From Rhytidiadelphus loreus (lineage: Eukaryota; Streptophyta; Bryopsida; Hypnales; Hylocomiaceae), in the NCBI GenBank assembly GCA_947034895.1, contig OX344764.1, positions 17,732,001 to 17,796,000 on the forward strand: 64,000 nucleotides of DNA, given 5' to 3'. The notes under the pieces are model-generated. The model did no database searches and was not told the DNA's origin. It was given only the letters and a program-made list of their open reading frames with translations. Positions within the stretch are counted from its first letter, which is position 1; every line of letters starts with the position of its first letter. The position numbers and the translations under genes were made by a program. Positions 54,450 through 64,000 of this stretch are shown piece after piece.

Positions 54450-55608
54450 GAGCATCTCTACCAAGATATGCCAAGTATATCCTTGAGAATTTTCCGAGTG
54501 CATCTAGACTTTGCCAAGTGTCCTACTATGGGCACATCATTCCAATAAAACAACATGGATTCTTCAAGTTGAGTCTTCATCCCACCAAGATTGAAGGCCT
54601 CTCAACATCTTGAGCGTGCCCCAAACAACACATATTTTAATTTGGAGATTTAGAAATTCAAGCTATTTCTAGTTTGGCATGCAAAATGGCAAGTTATTTA
54701 TATCTCATTGTGAAGGACACAAAATGTTTTCTTAACACATGTGTGTGGAGGAATTTAGGGCTACTTTACTCTATGTAATAGTGGAAAGTGCACTGGTCAA
54801 GAATTGTATAGAAATGAAGCAATATGATTGGTGGAAATTTCATTCTTCAATAGATTGGATTTACACTATGACCAAGACTTGTCGGGTGGAGAACTTCAAG
54901 TATGGATGAAAAAATGACATGCATTAGATGGGATTTGGGGGGGCTGGAGGGCCGTTTCAGGCCCGTTCCCAGCTCCGTTCCTCCGGCCCCCATCGAACGC
55001 GGGTGTCAGTTGTTGTTTTTTTCAAAAAAAATATATAAAATTTAAGTTCTTAAAATGAAAAACAAAGTTAAATTTTTTTTTTTTTTTTTTTTTTTGAAAA
55101 AAAGGACGTGGCAGTCGTTCTACCAGGTCAGCAGTGCCACTTATGTGGCAACACTTTTTGTAAGAAGAATTCTTCAGAGGTCAAGTTTTTTGGACGGACT
55201 CAACCCACTTGGCCTCCAGAGAACTCCAACTTCAACTATTGTCTTTTCATTGTGGCATATCTCATCTATGCAATTGAGGGCTTCCTTTATTTCAAATAGC
55301 ATTAGTTAGGACTTCACCTCTTCTTCTTTTACATTGCAAAACTCTTTGCTTAATGAAGTTGTCCAAAAGCCTTCTCTACTTGGTGTTACACTACAACTAG
55401 TCAAGACTTCTTATGGCATTATTTTATTGTCATTTCATTTTCTCCAACATCCCACCAATTACTTCAAATAACCATGTGTTTGCCAAAATTTCTTGACTGA
55501 CCAGTGCACTTCTTCTCCTCCAGTTCTTCTTCTCCTCCAGTTCTTCTTCTCCATAGCGTAGAACAGACCTTAGTTTACCCATGGAAGAAGAGATTTAGAG
55601 AGCTACGA
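54450..55608. other. Spacer with GC-rich foldback and long poly-T
   Basis: Around 54946-54996 GC-rich text (GGGGGCTGGAGG against CCTCCGGCCCCC) can fold back, followed by a 26-base T run near 55071-55096. This resembles the layout of the element at 59882-60202. Open frames at 55055-55309 have no recognisable domain. No gene can be supported. Confidence 0.4.
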
Positions 55609-55610
55609 TA

Positions 55611-55889
55611 CACTAATAATGGTATATAGTGTTGGCAACACTAATTACGAAGTACAACACTAAATGTCAACAATTTCACTAGTGTTACTAACACTAAATG
55701 TCAATATAGGCCTATTTGATAACTTTTTGAATTTTTTTGGGATATAAATATTTAACAAGACTTCATTTAGTGTTAAAGGTAATTTCATATTAGAAATGAG
55801 CTCAGAAGTGGTAAGTAAAACTCTAAATGGGTCTGGTAAAAATGAGGTAACACTAATAGTAACATAACACTAAAATACCATTATTAGTG
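55611..55889. mobile_element. 279 bp MITE with CACTAATAATGGTAT ends
   Basis: CACTAATAATGGTAT (55611-55625) is matched exactly inverted at 55875-55889, and TA flanks both sides. The interior has several TAGTGTT and AACACTAA words. The CACTA start suggests a CACTA-derived MITE, but the 3-base target duplication expected is not clear, while a TA duplication would fit another superfamily. The terminal structure itself is unambiguous. Confidence 0.75.
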
Positions 55890-55898
55890 TAGTGGTCA

Positions 55899-57141
55899 TC
55901 ATGAGTTTTGCAAGCAAGGTTTGATTGTGGAGCTTTCGAGAGCCACACTAACTTTGGCTAGGGCGGTGCAGATGCTCTGACGTGTTGTGGCGAGGACCAT
56001 CCCATTCAGAATCGCTGGATACTTTGTTGCTGACTTCGATATTTTGCATTGTGACTCTCTTGGATTGTGACTGAAATTCCGACTGGAATCCAAGCATTTG
56101 TGGAACTATAATGGTAACGTTATTTTGTATACATGAATGCTTTGAGCACGCATATTTTTTGCAAGGTAGAAAATCTGATGCCGATCTGCACCAGTCGATC
56201 CTACAGAATGAAGTTCAATTTTCCTCAATTCCTTACATGTCTTATTTGAATGCAATCAAGAAAAATGCTGACGACTATGCCCTCAAAGCCATTTTTGGTA
56301 TTTTGGTAAATTGTCTCTTCCATATACTCCGAGGAGCTCCAGACAAAAGGTTTTGCATCACTGGGCAGTGAGTGTCTTGATCAAACTCTACAGTAGTCAG
56401 TTATTATCAACATTACATTACTTTTCAGAGTTGAATGAAACCTTCTGAAGTTCAGCGCAAAATTTCTGAAATACCGAGGTCTACACCAGTGGATACGAAT
56501 CAAAATCCAGTATATTCAAGAGACAAATCACCCACCCAACACACATGGACTGATCAAACTTACAGAAACAAGTAAACGCTGGAAAGATTGACCTCTAATG
56601 CCCTCAAAGCCATTTTTGGTATTTTGGTAGATTGTCTCTCTCATACATCCGAAGACTTCTCGGAGAAAAGTTTGCATCACTGGGCAGATTTACAGTACTC
56701 ACTACTCAAAGACTCAATACTTCAACTGAAGACGTACAGGCTTCGCAAACCGCAAGGACAACCACCGTCGCTGCACAATCTATCGCTCTACTGGAAGCTC
56801 AAACTTTCATTGGGTTCCACGCAAAAACAGCAAGTACAACACAAAAGCAAATCAAACAACCAGCGCCAAATCAAAAGCTCTTAGACACTCCCGCCGTGTA
56901 CAGGAACGGAAGGAATTCAAAGTTCTGTACAGAAGGTTCGAAAGGAGTTTTATATAGCGGAAGTCGAGCGGGATTATTAGGTCAAGGAGCCGCAGCCGCG
57001 ATTCTGGGAAACCCTAAATGGAAGGATCTGTTGGTTCGGATGAATGAGTGTCAAATGTGTGCGCGATTCATCGACAGAGTCGGTGATGGCCAACAATTTC
57101 GGAACTTGTTTTATAAATTTATTTATTTCTGCCGACCCTGA
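55899..57141 (+). other. Coding-like region with internal duplication, unrecognised
   Basis: Several open frames lie here on plus (56111-56371; 56632-57141, 169 residues) and minus (56093-55899). Text at 56281-56369 is repeated at 56601-56687 (shared CCTCAAAGCCATTTTTGG and CATCACTGGGCAG), which makes part of the 169-residue frame and the 86-residue frame related. Its C-terminal half (GSKGVLYSGSRAGLLGQGAA, then LGNPKWKDLLVRMNECQMC) looks like real protein, perhaps an exon or a gene fragment, but I cannot name a family. Confidence 0.35.
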
Positions 57142-59881
57142 CCATTGAGTTATGGTTTACATTGCGGGCAGTCCCATAAAATTCATGTTATGCACTTTGT
57201 TAGTTTTATATTTACTAGTGTGCCTTGTGCCGTTGCCACAATCAAAATAAAACTAAAAGTAATTTTCTAATTTTTTAACTTGTAAAAACATAGAAATTCA
57301 ATATCATTCTTTTGTCAAGAGTTAGAATGCCACAAAACAAACCTTGTGCACCCTTCCTCACTGAGGACTTTCCAACTTTCCAACGGTACTATTGTCTGAA
57401 ATTTTACATTAATATGATAATGTAATCAAGTACAATGGTATCAAAATTAAATAAATAGATTGATCTATAAGTTGAAAAGGCCTCTTAGACCTCTGGGGTT
57501 AAATTATCCCAAGTATCATCCAAGTATCAAAGTTCAATAATGAAGGAGACAAAGCTATAGAAATTTAAATCAAATTTCAAAGAGTGGTCTCTTTTAACAT
57601 TATTTAGCATCATTGGATTTTTTAATTAAGCACTAATTTTTTTTTTGTGGGAGGGGTGGGGGTGATTGCTCAAAAACAATACAAGAAAATTATGAGGGAA
57701 TATTTTGTGATCTATGTTAAAAACGTCCTCCAACCAACAACTAGAACTCAATCTTCAAACCACAAGTTACTCCAAATAAGAATATAAAAAAATATATCAA
57801 TTATCAAGACAAGACTTTTTCAAGGGGCCCATGCCACCTAACAATACGGTGACAAAAAAGAAATCTAAAAGATTATTTCCTCATCCTTTAGCTTTGCCAT
57901 TATGTAATAGAAGACTCTTAGTTTTTAATATAGACTATGATTTCTTTTACTTTTAACACTCTATTTTTGGTTCTATTTGGAATCATTCACTAAAATAATA
58001 GTAATAGTAATAGTCATATTTAGAAATATTAGAAGATTGCATAGCTTACCCAAATCTTGATCTTCCACTTCAAATTGTCTAACTCCAAGTTCCAACACAC
58101 ATTTAGGAATTGTTGAACCCTAAAACATTGTTAAAGCGCTTTTCATCATTTACAAGTTGTCTAACTCCAATGCATTGTCCTATACACTTTTCACCATTTG
58201 GGAGTTGTCTAACTCCAATGCATTGTCCTATACACTTTTCACCATTTGGGAGTTGTCTACTTTAAGTGTACAAATTTTTCATCTGAAGACAAGGCAGTCT
58301 CTACTTGCACACAACCACAATCAAGTATAATTAGCCTATGTTCCATCATGAATTCATTCATCCATCTATGAATTCATCCATCAAACTCATAACAATGTAT
58401 TTTCGCATTTGCAAGGAATGAAATCACTAAATTGCTATAAAATTGTTAGTGAATATTATTCCATTTTGGATGAATAAATCAATCATCATCTACATTTTGT
58501 ATAAATCACCCGATAAATCATCCATGTCTATACATGTAAAGAGTTTTATGACTCATATGAAGATCAATTTTTGTACCCACCCTAAAATGAAAAAAATCAA
58601 TTCATGGATGTTTTCCACATACAATATCAAAAGGCAAAATATAATGCTACTATTTGATGTTGAATATTCATGCCCAACAAAAAAAGAATTTACATTTAAT
58701 ATTTAATAGTAGCCCAAATTGAACATTAGTCACTAGAATATTATGCCATTTTTTTATGTTGAAGTCATGACCAAAGGAAAAAAAACATAACAATATGTAG
58801 CCATTGTTTCATATTGATGATGTGCCCATAGGAGAATTTGAATATCATGCCATTGTCTAGTGTTGCTGTCATGTCTATAGGAAAAACTAACCTTGTAGAA
58901 TTCACAACATTAAGTTGACCTAAAAGATTAGAGCTACAATAGGCTTGAAAAAGAGTTGGGCCTTGTAGTCACTAATGGAAGATCATTGATAGTCAAATTA
59001 ATCATTGGCCACTTTATATTGAATTATCTTTAACTACACAATGGACTTGAGTGAACTTTGAGCTTCATTGAATGATGTTATGCATATCTAAACAATAGAT
59101 TGAAATTTGAAAATTTTGAACCATTGAGATGTTCACCTGAAAATTTTAAAAACTTTCTTATCAACAATAAGTTGCTTCATGTCTAAAATTTGTTCGTGCA
59201 AAGTGCCATAATGATCAATTGTAGAAGTTATACACCATAATTATTAGTCTTGAGGAGCAATTACAAAATTAGAAGGCAAGAATAAGAATCTCATTAATTT
59301 AGCACTTTCTGAAAAACTATTGTTGATTGACAATGTCCATTGGTTTCATTCAATAAAACTTTCAAAGACCATAGGTTTGTATTGCCACATTTACACAAAC
59401 TAGGATAAATGAGTGATACTCCATCCATAATCTATACATACTTTTGGTTATGAATAACTTCTTCAATCTTGTCAAAATCACAAATTATGCTAAAATAAAC
59501 TAGTCTATTACCACTTTCATCTTATCACTTCCATTTTAATTATGTCCTTAAGTACCCACAATGTACATTTTAGATCGCAATTGCACACCAATAAGACATG
59601 AAGGCAAGGTGGTAATTAATGGTTTAGAAAACTGAAAAATAAAATTTTAGTGTAGTGTGAGCAACACCCAAAGCAAAAATTGCCTCCAACACGTGTCATT
59701 CAAACTGAGCCTTGGAAGCCATGATGTCACAGAATCCTACGTGTTTTTGTCCCATTCCATTACCCCACCTTGGATTTGCTTCAGAAAACACAATGTAATC
59801 ATCATAGGAAAAACCTTTATATATAACTACTCTCAAGCACCAAAAAGAGAATTCTTGGACCTATCTACATTCAATCACAAT
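57142..59881. other. AT-rich spacer with a 48-base tandem repeat
   Basis: No gene recognised. At 58150-58260 a 48-base unit containing GTTGTCTAACTCCAATGC and ACTTTTCACCATTTG is repeated about 2.3 times (starts 58156, 58204, 58252). The open frames at 58443-58706 and 59657-59917 have no domain. Confidence 0.55.
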
Positions 59882-60202
59882 CATTACATTAGATTTCAGG
59901 CCAGTGAGAGACCCTGAGTTCTCCGACGTTCTCGGACTGTGGGAACGTCGGAGAACCAGCAGTCCGACCTGGCACAGAGACTGCCAGGTCGGACTGCATT
60001 AATGAATTAATTTTTAAAAAAAATATATAAATATTTATATAAAAAAAAAAATTATTTTTTAAAAATTATTTTTAAATTAAAATTAAAAATTTTATTTTAT
60101 TTATTTTTTTAATAATTAATTAATGAGACTGTCCGGCCATGGTTTGCAGCATGGGGAACCATGGCTGGAAGGTCTCTCGCAGGCCTGAAATCTAATCTAA
60201 TG
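59882..60202. mobile_element. 321 bp foldback element with three internal hairpins
   Basis: Outer arms of about 36 bases (CATTACATTAG then ATTTCAGGCC and GAGAGACC) are inverted at the two ends with about four mismatches. Inside, GTTCTCCGACGTTC pairs with GAACGTCGGAGAAC and GCAGTCCGACCTGGCA pairs perfectly with TGCCAGGTCGGACTGC around a 7-base loop. A third foldback (CCGGCCATGG against CCATGGCTGG) lies near the right end. The centre is an A/T-only block. No target duplication was found. It is non-coding. Confidence 0.75.
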
Positions 60203-61599
60203 AAAGAAAACTCTTATAGATAACTACTCAATTTTAATAGTCAAAGGAAAAATTCTATTAAAAGTGCCATCACCTATTATAATAATATCCTTTGGCAACC
60301 ACTAAAAAATGAAAAAATTAGGAAGGATTGACCGTTCCCATGTACTTAGTTTAACAAAGTAATGCTCTTCCATAGCGAACTTTAGAACGTCATGTTAGAT
60401 AATTGGCCAATGCAAAAAGTATTGGCTTATATTGCAAAATTGCACATGACAACCCAAGTAAACAATGTTATTAAACAAAGTTGGTTGCAAATCCTACAAA
60501 TACATTGCAAAGAGCTTTCAAAATGCACCTAAGCCTATGACTACAATTTGTAGAGTCTCCAAAGATATCCAAACTAGAAGGAATATCAGTGGTTGCAAAG
60601 TCCATGCATCCCATATCATTTTCCATCACCAAGTGTATTTATATAAATACATCTTTAATTACCTGCAAGTTTATTCCCGGGTACACAACTCTTGTATTAT
60701 ACACCAGGGAGGGGCATTGGCATTAAAACACCTTAGAGGATGGCTTTTGTAAAAATTATATAAAATTAAAAGGACCAAAAAATTAGGTGAAGATCAGATT
60801 AAATAAAATAAGATGTAAAAAATGTTGGGTTGCATATATATTTTTTAAGAATCCACAATATATATGTATAATTGAAACACTTATGCATGATTTTCAAAAA
60901 TCCATACAAGAAGTTTCTTCCAATTAAAATTAAAATTCATTTATAGTGTTTTATTTATAATAATAAAAAATCTTGATTTTTTTAATAATAAAGCCTCCAA
61001 ATTTGGGTAGCTTGTCCTATGATACATGTATTTAAAAAAATCATATAATTAGATTTTTAATGCTATTGTTGTCCTCAAAGAATATTCATTTTATATTTAT
61101 AATAACTTTCTTGGATTCCTTGTTAAAAGGGCTACAAGAGTTTTCTACATCAAAATAAATAAAATCCCTTGAGATTGGACTAAAATGCATTACAAGTGAT
61201 TATAATTAGGACCATATAATATGGAAGTTGCATACCTGGGAGTTTATTCAACCAATAGTTGAGAGGTTGATCAACTACTTAATTTATGGCATGGTGCTTC
61301 CTAGGAGGCATGTGGAAGCCCCCCACTCATTGAGGAGGAGGAAATTTGTTGGAAAAAAAGGGCCTCCTTGTCAATGCTTTTCCCCCCCCCTAGAATCATG
61401 TCTTTTTCCTTGGGCATTGCCCTATACAAATAAAAGTTTTGCTTTGTGATTTCCCTTTGTGTTTTGTGATTGATTTCCCTTTGTGATTCATTGATTCCAT
61501 GTGAGGCTACACAGGAATGTTACAAAACTCCTTGTTCCTTACGATGGTTGTTGTTTCTTGAAGGGGAAAGTTGATCAAAATTGTCTAAGAGCTCCTTGT
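60203..61599. other. AT-rich spacer
   Basis: I see no gene, RNA or clear element boundary. Open frames at 60465-60752 and 61228-61449 lack recognisable domains. Composition shifts from very AT-rich to balanced at about 61220. Confidence 0.5.
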
Positions 61600-61639
61600 G
61601 AGCTGACCTGGTGGACAGCCCCCATAAGTTAGTCGTACT

Positions 61640-61688
61640 AGGGAATGGTCTGCTCAGGGCAAATTCCGCCCTGAGTACACCGTTCCCT
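61640..61688. repeat. Perfect-looking hairpin (21 bp arms, 7-base loop)
   Basis: The arm AGGGAATGGTCTGCTCAGGG plus one C (61640-61660) pairs with 61668-61688 with three mismatches around loop AAATTCC. A second inverted pair, GGCGTTAAAAT-AACC-AGGAGCATATTC at 61689-61715 against 61818-61844, encloses the rest of the insertion. Together they mark a small foldback insertion in the calmodulin UTR copy. Confidence 0.7.
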
Positions 61689-62191
61689 GGCGTTAAAATA
61701 ACCAGGAGCATATTCGGATCGTATAAAATCGGCCCTGGAATTCAGAATCTACATGCACGACATATTCTGCACTTCAAAGACAGATTCTGCCAATGGAATG
61801 TGCCTTCACAAGGGGAAGAATATGCTCCCAGTGATTTTAACGTCCTCATTACAAGAGTATCCATTGCTCCTGCTTCTCCTTGTTGGTTGTTGCAGTGGGT
61901 GCCTTGCAGCATCGCTCTGTTGGTGGCAGGATTCCGACCTCTTGTTGAGACGTGCGATCCCCATCCGTCCTTGTGTTTGGATGTTCTAGAGCTTGTTGTT
62001 TTGCGCCTTTGGGTTCCCTACTCTTGGGTTCCCTAGCTGCAGCCTGGCCCTGTTTCATGATTGAAGCTCCAAACTTTGTGATGGATGCTGTGTTTACACT
62101 TGTGTCATGCTGTGCACATGGGTTGCAATGTTATCCACTTTTCGCAGCCTTGGTTGGTTTTACCCTTGTAGCCAGGTTGTTCCTGTAGTTA

Positions 62192-62454
62192 GAGCATCCC
62201 CACCAATTTGTTCTGTATCCCTAAAAATTTAGGGAGAGGACCCCAGATGGGGATGGGGATATAGAAGCTTGTGCACACCAGTCTCGAAACAAGATCTCTA
62301 CCCCAAATTTATAGAGAACTCGGTAAAAGTTGGGCCCAATTCTCTATATTCAAGCTCATATATAGAACACGCGAGGTCTCATCCCTATAAAGTCAAGGTT
62401 GACTGAATTGAGGTCCCAAGTTTAGGAAAAGAGAACTCCCTGGTGGGGATGCTC
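62192..62454. mobile_element. 263 bp Tourist-like MITE with TTA target duplication
   Basis: The ends GAGCATCCCCACCA (62192) and TGGTGGGGATGCTC (62441-62454) are exact inverted repeats. TTA flanks both sides (62189-62191 and 62455-62457). The calmodulin 3' region has the unoccupied site with a single TTA (AATTAGCGC read on minus near 47620), which confirms the insertion. Termini like those of the Harbinger element suggest mobilisation by a PIF/Harbinger transposase. Confidence 0.93.
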
Positions 62455-62509
62455 TTAGCGCTACTACTGTTTTAGAAACCGAGGATTTAACCTTTGAATG
62501 TCGAAGTCT

Positions 62510-62720
62510 GGGTGATGCTCAAAATCATCCTTTTGTATTACCGTGTGAATCATTGGTCGAAGAAATAGCAGAAGCACATATTGGAAGTCAAAGTACTGTC
62601 GGAGATCTTTCCCTTTCCAAACCCAATTCCAAGGATGAATAGTTGCACTTTGATCCTAGTACACTCAAAGACTCCTTGTCATCTATCGGACGTTTTGGCA
62701 TCTGTGTCGATGTTCAAAGA
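62510..62720 (+). repeat. Dispersed repeat family R1, copy 3
   Basis: It contains TTACCGTGTGAATCATTGG, AGCAGAAGCACA, TTGGAAGTCAA, CCAAGGATGAATAGTTGCAC and CATCTATCGGA, colinear with 16040-16245 and 14130-14335. It follows the calmodulin UTR copy directly. Confidence 0.75.
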
Positions 62721-62851
62721 TTAAGGTACTAATTGACCCATAACGTGATCACCCTCCTAATCTTATTCTTGACCAATGGACTGTTGTAATTCCAACCATA
62801 GATTGTTGTTATAGTTCGCAACGTTCGAGGCGCAATTCTGGGCACATTATG

Positions 62852-64000
62852 CACTAGAAGAAAAACGTGTCCGCTGCAACCGGCCATATGCAACTCAAAT
62901 GCAACTAAGTGTCCTATATAACTATCTTGCAACTACAATTTTCTATAATTGCACCAACTTTGATGTGTATGTTGTTGTAGTTGCAGAGTACTTGTTGTAG
63001 TTGTAGAATAGTCGTAGAAAAAATGTAGGAAAATGGAATCGTAACAGAGTAGGTATTTTACATCCTATATTCATTAGAAGTGTCGATGTGGACAACTTTG
63101 CGTTATGTGGAATCCACAACTACAGGTGCAACTAGAAATCAATTCAAAGACAACTAGAAAACAACTATAGAACAACCAAAATACAATTAGTTTACAACTA
63201 CAAAACAACTACAAGAAGACAAGTTATGCAACTAGGAAACGACTACATTTCGAGTAGAAAACAACTATAAAACAACCAAAATACAACTAGTTTACAACTA
63301 CAAAACAACTACAAGAAGACAAGTTATGTAACTAGGAAATGACTACATTTCGAGTAGAAAACAACTAAGAAATCATTGGAAGATTAATATAGAACAACTA
63401 TAAACAACCAGAAGACTACAAAGCAATTATAGTCGGATTTGTTACTTGAAATACTATAGAACTTGCTTCAAGTTCACAATTTGTTTTTTTGTTACATGAG
63501 TTATAAATGAATCATTGCCCTACATAAAGCTCGTATCGGTTGAAAACAACACTTCAAAATATAGCTCATAATGGCTTCTACAACTTTATGATAAAATTGG
63601 CTCAATAGCTTCCATGGAACAGAGGATTTCTAGTTGACTCTTTCTTTCACAAAATGTAATACATCTGTATATGAAGTCTCTTTGAACTAAATAACAATAC
63701 AAAGATAGTTTCAAACTTGAGAATAATAAAATGAATTGCAAAAATTTCAATATCTTGCAAATGTTAAGAGATTGTCTTCTTCGGATAAGTCTATGGCTCT
63801 CCAATCAAAGATGGAACATGAGGAGAGGTAGCACATTATTTAGAATAATTAGTCAAACTAGAAGCTTAAATAATGATGTTGACAAACACATTTGATGTGT
63901 TTACAAATCTCTATTGAGCACAAGTTTCTTGCACCAACTTTGATGTGTATGTTGTTGTAGTTGCAAAGTAGTCGTAGAAAAAATGTAGGAAAATGGAATC
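62852..64000. mobile_element. CACTA element, left end (runs off the window)
   Basis: CACTAGAAGAAAAACG at 62852 matches the plant CACTA terminal consensus. The following DNA is dense in short repeats typical of subterminal regions: ACAACTA words, a tandem duplication of about 104 bases at 63150-63370, and a direct repeat of CACCAACTTTGATGTGTATG at 62952 and 63932. The right terminus and any transposase would lie beyond 64000, so completeness cannot be judged. Confidence 0.6.
63150..63370 (+). repeat. Tandem duplication of an ACAACTA-rich unit
   Basis: Two nearly identical copies of a unit of about 104 bases contain TTTACAACTACAAAACAACT, AGAAGACAAGTTATG and GACTACATTTCGAGTAG. They lie inside the presumed CACTA subterminal region. 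Confidence 0.85.

Larger units (their letters stand above)
61605..62490 (+). pseudogene. Decayed copy of the calmodulin 3' UTR region
   Basis: Read on plus, this matches the sense (minus) strand of about 47985-47590: first GGTGGACAGCCC (61611), then from about 61850 TTGCTCCTGCTTCTCCTTGT, GGCAGGATTCCGACCT, CCAAAC-type text inverted as TGTTTGGATGTTCTAGAGCT, CACATGGGTTGCAATGTT and GGTTGTTCCTGTAG. After the MITE it continues TTAGCGCTACT and CGGAGGATTT/CCGAGGATTT. No calmodulin coding sequence is attached. Two insertions split it: a hairpin-rich segment (about 61624-61845) and the MITE at 62192-62454. It is a partial duplicate of this gene or of a close paralogue. Confidence 0.85.

Noticed and set aside
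54450..55977. A larger PIF/Harbinger-like element starting at 54450
   Set aside because: A candidate right end (GATGCTC at 55971-55977) is followed by TGA, not TAA, and the inverted repeat match stops after about nine bases.
62950..64000. LTR retrotransposon suggested by a direct repeat 980 bases apart
   Set aside because: The repeat does not begin TG or end CA, no primer-binding site follows, and CACTA-type terminal and subterminal features explain it better.

Overview
The window is AT-rich nuclear DNA of a plant (streptophyte). It carries split genes with canonical GT-AG introns, telomere-box (AAACCCTA) motifs and plant-type CACTA and PIF/Harbinger transposons. The calmodulin has Ser rather than Cys at residue 27, a state I associate with algal and early-diverging lineages. 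That, with wide repeat-filled spacers, makes a non-seed land plant or charophyte alga plausible, but the lineage is not settled by this sequence.

Five housekeeping genes can be modelled with consistent splice phases. (1) A METTL4-type MT-A70 adenine methyltransferase on the minus strand, nine exons, 11273 down to 7089. (2) An intronless 1-Cys peroxiredoxin on the plus strand, 19881-20549. (3) A glyoxylate/succinic semialdehyde reductase (GLYR1-like) on the minus strand, eight exons, 42069 down to 37348, with one GC-AG intron. (4) A member of the At5g43822-type small helical family on the plus strand, six exons, 44809-46556, possibly related to human C1orf109/AIRIM. (5) Calmodulin on the minus strand, two exons, 49027 down to 48135. 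They show no operon-like relationship and appear to be ordinary independent genes.

Much of the rest is transposon-derived. A PIF/Harbinger element of about 10.1 kb (24729-34818) has matching terminal inverted repeats and a TAA target duplication. It carries a broken SANT/Myb-type ORF1 on plus and a broken DDE transposase on minus. A 2.1 kb non-autonomous CACTA element (29239-31374, ATG duplication) sits inside its ORF1, and removing the element plus one duplication rejoins the reading frame. Another CACTA end begins at 62852 and runs off the window. Small inverted-repeat elements lie at 863-2020 (filled with a higher-order tandem repeat), 3908-4239, 14347-14845, 17856-18464, 18752-18941, 21596-21749, 54334-54446, 55611-55889, 59882-60202 and 62192-62454.

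The most instructive locus is 61.6-62.5 kb. It is a decayed copy of the calmodulin 3' UTR region that contains one hairpin-rich insertion and one MITE. The calmodulin gene itself preserves the matching empty site for the MITE. Several diverged dispersed repeat families, many ending near the motif TTAACCCCTAAAGGA, fill the spacers. I found no rRNA, convincing tRNA, CRISPR or viral gene.
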